A stretch of 64,000 nucleotides of DNA from Pedobacter sp. MC2016-05 (GTDB lineage: Bacteria; Bacteroidota; Bacteroidia; Sphingobacteriales; Sphingobacteriaceae). Position 1 is the first letter of the stretch; each line of letters starts with the position of its first letter. The notes under the pieces are model-generated. The model ran no database searches. It was given only the letters and a program-made list of their open reading frames with translations, and was not told the DNA's origin. Both the position numbers and the translations under genes were made by a program. Below, one piece after another: positions 9,164 through 15,706 of this stretch. The stretch is taken from the NCBI RefSeq assembly GCF_026239735.1, contig NZ_JAPIVT010000019.1:59705-123704 (forward strand), given 5' to 3'.

Positions 9164-9316
9164 ATGAAAAATTCAAAAACTTCGGCAGAAAAAAGCAAAG
9201 CTACTGCACCAAAAGATGAAAAAGCAAAAGGGGCCGATGAAAAGGTTACTTCGGCAAAAGACGCTAAAAAAGTAGATGTGAGTAAGGAGTCGCCTAACAA
9301 AGACAAAAGTAAGTGA
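9164..9316 (+). CDS. Small Lys-rich hydrophilic protein (50 aa)
   Basis: ATG at 9164 opens a 50-residue frame ending in TGA at 9314-9316, nine bases before the MscS gene start. The product is about one third lysine, with Ala, Ser, Asp and Glu and no aromatic residue (it begins MKNSKTSAEKSKATAPKDEK), so it is predicted to be disordered and soluble. Proteins of this composition may bind nucleic acid or act as stress hydrophilins, but no family was recognised. The close spacing to the channel gene suggests cotranscription. Confidence 0.55.
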   Translation: MKNSKTSAEKSKATAPKDEKAKGADEKVTSAKDAKKVDVSKESPNKDKSK

Positions 9317-9325
9317 GTTTAATTT

Positions 9326-10132
9326 ATGAAGATAGATTCGGATAATATTAATCGGTTTTACGATAAAATTTTTGATTGGGTAATAGCGAAAGGTCCGGCT
9401 GTTCTTTTAGGCATTGCTGTATTAATTGTTGGTTTATGGCTCATTAAAATTTTTAGTAAATGGTCAAAAGCAGCAATGACGCGGAGGGCGGTAAACCCTT
9501 CATTAACACCATTTCTTACTAGTCTAATCATCATCACGTTAAGAGTGCTTTTGGTTTTAACCGTAATGCAAATTATCGGAATCCAACTGACATTTTTAAC
9601 TGTATTAGTGGGTGGTATTGGAGTAGCCGCCGGTTTAGCATTATCAGGTACTTTACAAAATTTTGCAAGCGGTGTACTGATACTATTGCTAAAACCGTTT
9701 GTAGTAGGCGATAATATTATCGCTCAGGGGCAGGAAGGTACAGTAAAATCAATACAGATTTTCTATACCATTGTGAAAACTTTCGACAATAGATCAGTAG
9801 TAATACCGAACAGTAAATTATCGAATGAAGTAATCATCAACATCAGCAAAGAAGGAGTGAGAAGGCTAGATATTGAAATTAAGTTTAGTTATGGGATTGA
9901 ATTTGAGCAAATAGTCAAAGTTTTTAACCAAACGGTTGACGAATTTAAAAAATGCCTCAACACTCCAGAACGTAGAATAGGGGTATCGTCTTTGGAAGAT
10001 AGTGGTTACAAAGTGGCCATGAACATTTGGGTGAAAGCTCATGGATTTATGGATACCAAGTTATCTTTTCAGCAAGAGTTAATGAAAAATTTAAAAAATG
10101 GCGGGGTAAAATTACCTGGAATGCCAGACTAA
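9326..10132 (+). CDS. MscS-family mechanosensitive ion channel
   Basis: A 268-residue small-type MscS channel. Three hydrophobic helices lie at about 18-45, 63-88 and 90-120. The third has the Gly/Ala-rich pore-lining pattern (GGIGVAAGLALSGTLQNFASGV) followed by the conserved LLLKPFVVGD and the beta domain (GTVKSIQIFYTIVKTFDNRSVVIPNSKLSNEVI). In E. coli MscS this fold opens under membrane tension during osmotic downshock. The cytoplasmic C-terminal domain is present. The gene follows a Lys-rich peptide by nine bases; its stop is one base from the end of the convergent response-regulator gene, so the transcripts may overlap. Confidence 0.9.
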   Translation: MKIDSDNINRFYDKIFDWVIAKGPAVLLGIAVLIVGLWLIKIFSKWSKAAMTRRAVNPSLTPFLTSLIIITLRVLLVLTVMQIIGIQLTFLTVLVGGIGVAAGLALSGTLQNFASGVLILLLKPFVVGDNIIAQGQEGTVKSIQIFYTIVKTFDNRSVVIPNSKLSNEVIINISKEGVRRLDIEIKFSYGIEFEQIVKVFNQTVDEFKKCLNTPERRIGVSSLEDSGYKVAMNIWVKAHGFMDTKLSFQQELMKNLKNGGVKLPGMPD

Positions 10133-10133
10133 T

Positions 10134-10502
10134 TTATGCTTTCAGAAGTGCATAAATCTTATCCATCAGCTCATCAATATTAAACGGCTTTGCCATAAAG
10201 TCATCGGCAGAAACCCCATCAAGAGTATAATTAGTTGCGTTATAACGGGCGGAAATCATTAACACAGGAATATGGCTGGTTGAGTCTTTCTCTTTCAATT
10301 CTTTCAAAAGAACTCTTCCGTCAATATCCGGCAGCATGATATCCATGATGATAACATCTGGATTAAACTCGGATACATGCTCAATAAAATCTGCGCCTTT
10401 GTTTAACCCCGCTACATTAAAAGCTTCGCTTTCTAAAATAAGAGTAATAACATCTAAAATTGCATGGTTATCTTCTATAACCAAAATGTTCTTTTTTGAC
10501 AA
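10134..10502 (-). CDS. Single-domain response regulator (CheY-like receiver)
   Basis: A 122-residue stand-alone receiver domain. It has the acidic pocket (IEDN near residue 10), the phosphorylation site Asp 54 in IIMDIMLPD, a switch Ser in MISAR and Lys in FMAKPFN. There is no output domain, so it must act through protein contacts or as a phosphorelay shuttle. The frame has no ATG; the best start is TTG at 10502, directly before SKKNILVIED where the domain begins. It is divergent from the phytochrome gene, so it could be a second receiver for that kinase or for the GAF kinase at 1337; neither is shown. Confidence 0.85.
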   Translation of the reverse strand: MSKKNILVIEDNHAILDVITLILESEAFNVAGLNKGADFIEHVSEFNPDVIIMDIMLPDIDGRVLLKELKEKDSTSHIPVLMISARYNATNYTLDGVSADDFMAKPFNIDELMDKIYALLKA

Positions 10503-10600
10503 GGTTGGGATGATTTTTAAATTTCGAACAAAGATAAAATAAAAAATAAATCTCTAAACTGAATATAGCAAATTAGAGTCATTCTAAAAGAACAGTAATA

Positions 10601-10630
10601 TTTGCCATTTAGAAAATTCTAATACTTTTG
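10601..10630 (+). promoter_or_regulatory. Bacteroidota-type promoter of the phytochrome gene
   Basis: TTTG at 10601-10604, 18 nt spacer, then TACTTTTG at 10623-10630, an exact match to the TAnnTTTG box of the phylum's main sigma factor. Transcription would start near 10636, which excludes the in-frame GTG at 10634 as start and supports ATG at 10649. Confidence 0.7.
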
Positions 10631-10648
10631 TAAGTGCTAATACATCCT

Positions 10649-12859
10649 ATGAATAAATTTTCTGTTGATTTAACCAATTGTGATAAAGAGCCTATTCACA
10701 TTCCCGGCAAAATTCAGTCGCATGGTTTTTTAATCGCTATCAATAAAATTGATTTCACTATCACCTATATAAGTGAGAACACAAGTGATTATCTTTCTAC
10801 GCCAGCTAAAAATTTATTGGATCAGCCTATTTCAGTATTGTCAAATCATTTCGTTCATGAACCTGATTTTAATATCGAAAACTTATTAAAGTTAGGGGTA
10901 ATCAGAAAAAGCTTCGATGCTATTAGTCCATATCCTATTGAAATAAATGAAAAGCCATTTTATCTTATCATAAATACTTCAGTTAACGATTGGCTTTTAG
11001 AATTCGAGCCAGTAAGTTTACAATATGATATTCAGAGTTTAGTAGGGAGATCAGCCTCTGCAATGCTGCAAGGTAAATCGGTATCGGCCTTATTAAAGGG
11101 AGCCGCTACCGAAGTTAAAAAGCTTATTGGTTATGATCGTATCATGATTTATAAGTTTTTAGATGATGGACATGGCGAAGTGGTAGCCGAAGAAAGGGAA
11201 GATCATTTAGAGCCATTTTTTGGTTTACATTATCCAGCGACAGATATTCCGAAACAAGCAAGAGAATTGTATAAGCTAAACTTAACACGCCTAATTGCAG
11301 ATGTTAATACCGATGATTCTCCTATAATAACTTTCAACGAAGCCACCGCATTAGATTTAACTAACGGAAGTTTAAGAGCTGTTTCGCCTATCCATATCCA
11401 ATATTTAAAAAATATGGGGGTGTATTCGAGCTTTAGTATTTCGTTAATCGCAAATGGCGAGTTATGGGGTTTGATTGCTTGTCATAATTATAGTCCTAAA
11501 TTTATCGATTATAAAGCTCGAGAAGGCGCTAAGCTCATCGGCGAAATTTTGTCTTCTGCATTGGAATATAGAGAGGAAGAAGAAAATTCGGAAACAGTGG
11601 AATTATTCAACAACACTGCGAATGTACTATCTGAACACCTCAATAGAGATAAGTATTTAATTGAAGCATTAACCAATTACGATAAAACGTTACTGAATGT
11701 TACTCATGGAACCGGTGTGGCGATTGTTTTCGAAAACGAGCTAAAAACAATTGGTGAGGTTCCGGATGATGAGTCAATATGGGAGTTAGTAGCGTGGCTT
11801 AAAGATAATAGCGACGAATCGATTTATTATACGCATCGGCTTTCCGAAATTTTTCATCCAGCGAAAAAGTATAAAGATATAGCATCTGGAATATTGGCAT
11901 GTTCGCTAAGTAAAGATCCTGTTGAAATCATGATCTGGTTTAAGCCAGAACAAATATCTACCGTTAATTGGGCAGGAAATCCTGATAAACCCGTAACCGC
12001 TGTAGTGGATGGATTAGCGAGTTTATCCCCAAGAAAGTCTTTCGAAACTTGGTCTGAAGTGGTTAATAATACCTCCGAGAAATGGATGCCGGAAGAGATT
12101 ACTTCCGTTTTACGCATCCGGGAAATCATCGTTGCTCACATTAATAAGAAAGCCAACGAGATTAGACTGTTAAATGAGAAACTACAATCAGCTTATGAGG
12201 AACTGGATACTTTTAGTTATACCATTTCTCACGATTTGAGAACACCGCTTACCTCTATAAAAACCTATGCAGAGCTGATGTTGAAAAACAAAACGCTGGA
12301 TGATAAGGGAAAAAGCATGCTGGATAGGATTGTTAACAGTGCTAATAAAATGAATTTTCTAATCAAGGAGATTTTAAATTTAGCTCGTGTAGGCCGTTCT
12401 GAACTCGTTTTTGAGACGGTAAATATGCAATCGTTGTTAGCTGAGGTTAGCGCTGAAGTGTGGTCGGCTTTTAAAGCAGACAATGCCGAATTGATTTTAG
12501 GGCAATTGGTTGATCTAAAAGGTGATAAAACAATGATCGCTCAAGTTTTTACAAATCTTATCAGCAATGCTGTAAAATACTCATCAATGGTTAAAAGCCC
12601 TAAAATTGAAGTGAGTGCTGTTATAGATGGTGGAGAAACTATATATGCGATTAAAGATAATGGTATGGGAATTGATAACCGTTATTACGACAGGGTCTTT
12701 GAGCTTTTTAAGCGCATGGAAAATGTTAAAGATATTGAGGGAACAGGTGTGGGTTTAGCCATTGTAAAAAGAATAGTTGAAAGACATAACGGTAGGGTTT
12801 GGTTTGAAAGCAAACTCCATGCAGGTTCAACTTTCTATGTGGCTTTTAAAAATAAATAG
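10649..12859 (+). CDS. bphP: Bacteriophytochrome histidine kinase
   Basis: A 736-residue red/far-red light sensor kinase with PAS, GAF, PHY, HisKA and ATPase domains. The N-terminal DLTNC (Cys 11) followed by EPIHIPGKIQSHG is the biliverdin-attachment region of bacteriophytochromes. The GAF domain has PATDIP (variant of the usual P-x-SDIP) and SPIHIQYLKNMGV, but IACHN where CHH is usual. The kinase half has SHDLRTP (His about 528), NLISNAVKYSS, DNGMGID and GTGVGLAIVKR. The protein ends in the ATPase domain. The gene is followed one base later by a receiver gene and then by a heme oxygenase, the usual genetic partners. ATG at 10649 was chosen over an in-frame GTG because of the promoter position. 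Confidence 0.93.
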   Translation: MNKFSVDLTNCDKEPIHIPGKIQSHGFLIAINKIDFTITYISENTSDYLSTPAKNLLDQPISVLSNHFVHEPDFNIENLLKLGVIRKSFDAISPYPIEINEKPFYLIINTSVNDWLLEFEPVSLQYDIQSLVGRSASAMLQGKSVSALLKGAATEVKKLIGYDRIMIYKFLDDGHGEVVAEEREDHLEPFFGLHYPATDIPKQARELYKLNLTRLIADVNTDDSPIITFNEATALDLTNGSLRAVSPIHIQYLKNMGVYSSFSISLIANGELWGLIACHNYSPKFIDYKAREGAKLIGEILSSALEYREEEENSETVELFNNTANVLSEHLNRDKYLIEALTNYDKTLLNVTHGTGVAIVFENELKTIGEVPDDESIWELVAWLKDNSDESIYYTHRLSEIFHPAKKYKDIASGILACSLSKDPVEIMIWFKPEQISTVNWAGNPDKPVTAVVDGLASLSPRKSFETWSEVVNNTSEKWMPEEITSVLRIREIIVAHINKKANEIRLLNEKLQSAYEELDTFSYTISHDLRTPLTSIKTYAELMLKNKTLDDKGKSMLDRIVNSANKMNFLIKEILNLARVGRSELVFETVNMQSLLAEVSAEVWSAFKADNAELILGQLVDLKGDKTMIAQVFTNLISNAVKYSSMVKSPKIEVSAVIDGGETIYAIKDNGMGIDNRYYDRVFELFKRMENVKDIEGTGVGLAIVKRIVERHNGRVWFESKLHAGSTFYVAFKNK

Positions 12860-12860
12860 A

Positions 12861-13277
12861 ATGACGCCAGACATATTTTATGTAGAAGATGATACGGATT
12901 ATGCATTTTTTATGCAGAACGCCGTACAAGAAGTTAAAGAAACGCTAAATCTGAGTATTGTAGAAGACGGAAAAGAGGCTTTGGAAAAATTGCAGGCTTT
13001 CGCTGATACTAAAACAAAACCTAAATTAATTTTATTGGATTTAAACTTACCAGGTTTATCTGGGTTAGATTTACTGAAATTTATTAGAGATATTCCTTAC
13101 CTAAAATCTGTTCCGGTGATTTTATTCTCCACCTCAGATCATCCGGATGATGTAAAAGCATCAATTGAGTTTGGTGCCAATGCTTATTTAACAAAACCTG
13201 ATGGCTATGATAACTTACTGAAATGTGTTCACTCCGTACACGATTTTTGGTTTAACCAGCATTTACGTTTAAATTAA
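12861..13277 (+). CDS. Phytochrome-linked response regulator (Rcp-like receiver)
   Basis: A 138-residue single receiver domain with the Asp pair in VEDDTDY, phospho-acceptor Asp 60 in ILLDLNLPG, a switch Ser/Thr in FSTSD and Lys in YLTKP. The longer loop and the C-terminal W/F/H-rich tail (SVHDFWFNQH) are typical of Rcp1-type regulators that pair with phytochrome kinases and dimerise. Its ATG is one base after the phytochrome stop codon, so the two are almost certainly cotranscribed and translationally coupled. With no output domain, the downstream target of the light signal is unknown. Confidence 0.9.
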   Translation: MTPDIFYVEDDTDYAFFMQNAVQEVKETLNLSIVEDGKEALEKLQAFADTKTKPKLILLDLNLPGLSGLDLLKFIRDIPYLKSVPVILFSTSDHPDDVKASIEFGANAYLTKPDGYDNLLKCVHSVHDFWFNQHLRLN

Positions 13278-13296
13278 TTTTTTTAGATATAACAAT

Positions 13297-13332
13297 AAAG
13301 ATTCGGGCTTCAATCCGAATCTTTTCTTTTTT
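13297..13332 (+). terminator. Intrinsic terminator after the phytochrome operon
   Basis: Stem AAAGATTCGG (13297-13306) with CCGAATCTTT (13315-13324) and a following pyrimidine tract rich in T. It separates the receiver gene from the heme oxygenase gene, so the latter may be only partly cotranscribed. Confidence 0.75.
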
Positions 13333-13360
13333 ACAATTTAATTTTAGATATCACTTAGAT

Positions 13361-13945
13361 ATGATTGCCAATTTATTGAGAACGGAAACCGCTGAAAATC
13401 ATGCGGCATTAGAATCTTTAATGTTTGTAAATGAAATTATGAACAATACATTAAGCATTGAAAACTATAAAAAACTACTAACCATTAATTACATTATACA
13501 TCAAAAATTAGAAAATAAGTTAGCCAATATGTTAGATACTGCTTTGGCTGATCGATTGGATATGAAGAACAGACTAAAATTAGCTGCGCTGGAAAAGGAC
13601 CTGGCGTATTGGCAAATTGATAGTTTGACTTTGCCAGCGCTTAACTTCGAATTATTTGTGCCTGAAAAAAACAATGCAGAAGTGTTAGGCGCATTATATG
13701 TGCTGGAAGGCGCTACACTGGGTGGAAACGTAATTAAGAAGCATATTTTGGCTAACCCTAATTTTTCTAATCACGAAGGCGGTTTAAACTATTATGGGGT
13801 TTATGGGGAAGAGTTAGGCACAAAATGGAAAAATTTTGTAACTATACTGAATGAAAGTGTTATAAGTGCTGATTACGAGCGATGCGTTAGAAGCGCTAAT
13901 GAAACCTTTAATAATTTGATCAAGTTATCAAAACAGCTTAATTAG
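13361..13945 (+). CDS. bphO: Biliverdin-producing heme oxygenase
   Basis: A 194-residue all-helical protein of the heme oxygenase family: the proximal-ligand helix has TAENH (His 14), and the distal helix has the diagnostic EGATLGG (116-122). The enzyme opens heme to biliverdin, CO and iron, and biliverdin is the chromophore of the phytochrome encoded upstream. The gene order bphP, receiver, bphO is a recurring bacterial arrangement. It also lies about 0.7 kb from a heme-uptake gene cluster, so iron release may be a second use. A terminator lies between the receiver gene and this ATG, hence independent or read-through expression is possible. Confidence 0.9.
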   Translation: MIANLLRTETAENHAALESLMFVNEIMNNTLSIENYKKLLTINYIIHQKLENKLANMLDTALADRLDMKNRLKLAALEKDLAYWQIDSLTLPALNFELFVPEKNNAEVLGALYVLEGATLGGNVIKKHILANPNFSNHEGGLNYYGVYGEELGTKWKNFVTILNESVISADYERCVRSANETFNNLIKLSKQLN

Positions 13946-14046
13946 GTTTTCGAATTCGGCCTGATAAAATCGAAAAAATACATCTATAATACTGCTAAGG
14001 CATTTTTTTGATTGTTAGAATGTGCAAAACTTCTTTCAAATTAAAA

Positions 14047-14079
14047 TTTGCTTTCTGTTGTTAATTCAAGGTAAATATG
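14047..14079 (+). promoter_or_regulatory. Candidate promoter of the histone-like gene
   Basis: TTTG at 14047-14050, 21 nt spacer and TAAATATG at 14072-14079 (seven of eight matches to TAnnTTTG). The predicted leader before ATG 14129 is about 43 nt. Confidence 0.45.
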
Positions 14080-14128
14080 TATTATTGAAAAAAATAAATT
14101 TTTTAAACCTTAAAAACATCAATTAGCG

Positions 14129-14308
14129 ATGGAAAAATTCTCAAAAGTTAAAGCTGCTGTTGCTGCGATTGAAGCAGATGTAGAAAAATTTTATAATGCT
14201 GGCAATGCAGCTGCTGGTACTCGTGTGCGTAAAGCAATGCAAGATCTTAAAGTTTTAGCACAAGAAATCCGTGCAGAAGTAACTGACAAGAAAAACTCTG
14301 GAAAATAA
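14129..14308 (+). CDS. Histone H1-like (Hc1-type) small DNA-binding protein
   Basis: A 59-residue Lys/Ala-rich protein with a helical body and the segment AAAGTRVRKAMQDLKVLAQEIR, the core of the short histone H1-like proteins of Bacteroidota, distantly related to chlamydial Hc1. These are abundant proteins thought to bind DNA without sequence specificity. It has its own candidate promoter upstream and a strong terminator downstream, so it forms a monocistronic unit between the light-sensing genes and the heme-uptake cluster. Start ATG at 14129 gives the family's usual length. Confidence 0.85.
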   Translation: MEKFSKVKAAVAAIEADVEKFYNAGNAAAGTRVRKAMQDLKVLAQEIRAEVTDKKNSGK

Positions 14309-14326
14309 TATTTCGCGAGTAAGAAC

Positions 14327-14358
14327 AAAAAGGGTTTCGGTATGCCGGAGCCCTTTTT
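14327..14358 (+). terminator. Intrinsic terminator of the histone-like gene
   Basis: Stem AAAAAGGGTTTCGG (14327-14340) with CCGGAGCCCTTTTT (14345-14358), four-base loop, one mismatch region, and a T run. Confidence 0.85.
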
Positions 14359-14389
14359 GCGTTTAGTGCATTTTGAGTAGCTATCGTTA

Positions 14390-14512
14390 TCCCAAACTTA
14401 CTATCTGCAAAAGAGTGGGCATCTTAATTATTAGTTTGCAGCTTGTAACGTTGCTAACGCTAACAGGCAATTTGCTTATTAGAGATAGTAACTTTTAAAA
14501 GACAGTTTGGGA
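14390..14512. other. Intergenic region with long nested inverted repeats
   Basis: In the 338-base gap between the histone-like and hmuY genes. Outer arms TCCCAAACT (14390-14398) and AGTTTGGGA (14504-14512) pair perfectly; the next eight bases TACTATCT (14399-14406) pair with AGATAGTA (14483-14490), leaving a 13-nt bulge that contains a further palindrome (CTTTTAAAAG). An inner hairpin is formed by GCAAA (14407-14411) and TTTGC (14435-14439). No open frame is present. It could be a structured RNA or a decayed transposable element with terminal inverted repeats. Confidence 0.5.
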
Positions 14513-14573
14513 ATTAGCATGTGACAATGCAACAATAGATCAATCCAACAATTAACCCGAAGCCCTATAAAAG

Positions 14574-14601
14574 ATAAAGCTCCCCATCGCGGGGAGCATC
14601 T
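14574..14601 (-). terminator. Probable terminator of the hmuY transcript
   Basis: Perfect stem GCTCCCC (14579-14585) with GGGGAGC (14591-14597), five-base loop. Read on the minus strand it is followed by a T-rich stretch and lies about 50 bases beyond the hmuY stop. Confidence 0.7.
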
Positions 14602-14647
14602 ATCCAACTAACAAAACATATTTTTAATTGAGAGCAAATAATTCAAG

Positions 14648-15682
14648 CTAACCTTTTTTAACCAACTTATATTCAAATACAGGTTTTCCACGCTCACCAC
14701 CATCGCTTCCAACACCCATACTGACAAATCTTAATTTATAAATATTACCAGCACCATCTTTAACAACATAGAAACGGTCAGATTTAATACCTGTACCAGT
14801 AGTCGATCTCCACTTACTTCCTATGGCATCTCTGGCCGTCAAAAAAGTTAAAGTTGATAAATTTGATTCGGCGAAGGATGCGTATGTTAATGTGCTTGTA
14901 TTTACAACTTCCGCTGCTGAAATACCTGCTAGATTGTTAATCGCGATATAATCTTGAAACCAATAAGGTGAACCTAAGCCAGAATTGTATGTTCCATAAC
15001 TCCAGGCAAAATCCCATTCTGTTTTTCTAGGTTCAGCACTTACAGCTTTATTATTCTCTAGTGAAACAAAAACCAGGTTATAATCAGCATTCTTTGCAAC
15101 ATCCAAAGTTTTAATGGCTGTTTCACCTAATCTTGCATATTGAATTTTATAGCCAGCTCCATTCCGAGTAATCCTAACTTTAAACCACTTTTCTTTTTCT
15201 TTGCTTCCTTCAAAACTGATTAAGAACACTTTATTCTCCGCATCAATAGCGCTTATTTCAGGGATTGCCGTTTTAGTAACGTCACCATCCCAATTATCAA
15301 CAAGTGAAACAGTTGTGGGGTCGGTGATGTCATGATTCAAGTTTACAGAGGTGCCCTGATCTGCTACTGTCACAGCAGAGATATCACTTTTTGAGGTAGT
15401 TACAGCTGTTGTTTGGTATGCTGCATTTAATACAACTCTAAATCTACTATCTGATGTTAATCCAAAATTGAAGCTTTTCCTGTCAACAGCTGTCGCTTTA
15501 TCAGTACTTAAATCAGCATAAACGATATTTGCGTAATTCGATTCAGCAGTTTTACCGCTAAGGGTTAATGTACTTCCATCAGAGGGTGGCACTACAATTA
15601 TAGGTTCTTCGCTATCTTTTTTGCAAGCGGTAAAAGTTATCACTAGTGCAGCGATTGCAATCATTGAGTTAAGTTTATTCAT
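14648..15682 (-). CDS. hmuY: HmuY-family heme-binding lipoprotein
   Basis: A 344-residue lipoprotein: signal peptide with lipobox TFTAC (Cys 20), then KKDSEE and a Pro/Ser linker. Residues about 190-340 match the HmuY fold, with EPRKTEWDFAWSYGTYNS, YWFQDYIAINNLAGISAAEV and KWRSTTGTGIKSDRFYVVKDGAGNIYKLRFV. HmuY of Porphyromonas takes heme from host or other proteins and hands it to the TonB-dependent receptor HmuR; the neighbour upstream here is such a receptor (24-base gap, same strand). The N-terminal 170 residues are an additional domain not present in the short HmuY. Ligand and heme-coordinating residues cannot be assigned with certainty. Confidence 0.85.
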   Translation of the reverse strand: MNKLNSMIAIAALVITFTACKKDSEEPIIVVPPSDGSTLTLSGKTAESNYANIVYADLSTDKATAVDRKSFNFGLTSDSRFRVVLNAAYQTTAVTTSKSDISAVTVADQGTSVNLNHDITDPTTVSLVDNWDGDVTKTAIPEISAIDAENKVFLISFEGSKEKEKWFKVRITRNGAGYKIQYARLGETAIKTLDVAKNADYNLVFVSLENNKAVSAEPRKTEWDFAWSYGTYNSGLGSPYWFQDYIAINNLAGISAAEVVNTSTLTYASFAESNLSTLTFLTARDAIGSKWRSTTGTGIKSDRFYVVKDGAGNIYKLRFVSMGVGSDGGERGKPVFEYKLVKKG

Positions 15683-15706
15683 GTTCTTATTTATTGTGTT
15701 TAAAAA

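Noticed and set aside
10634..10648. Upstream GTG start for the phytochrome
   Set aside because: It would lie before or at the expected transcription start; ATG 10649 fits the promoter and the family's N-terminus.
12777..12860. N-terminal extension of the Rcp-like receiver into the phytochrome gene
   Set aside because: The receiver domain begins at ATG 12861 (MTPDIFYVEDD); the extension is out-of-frame reading of the kinase end.
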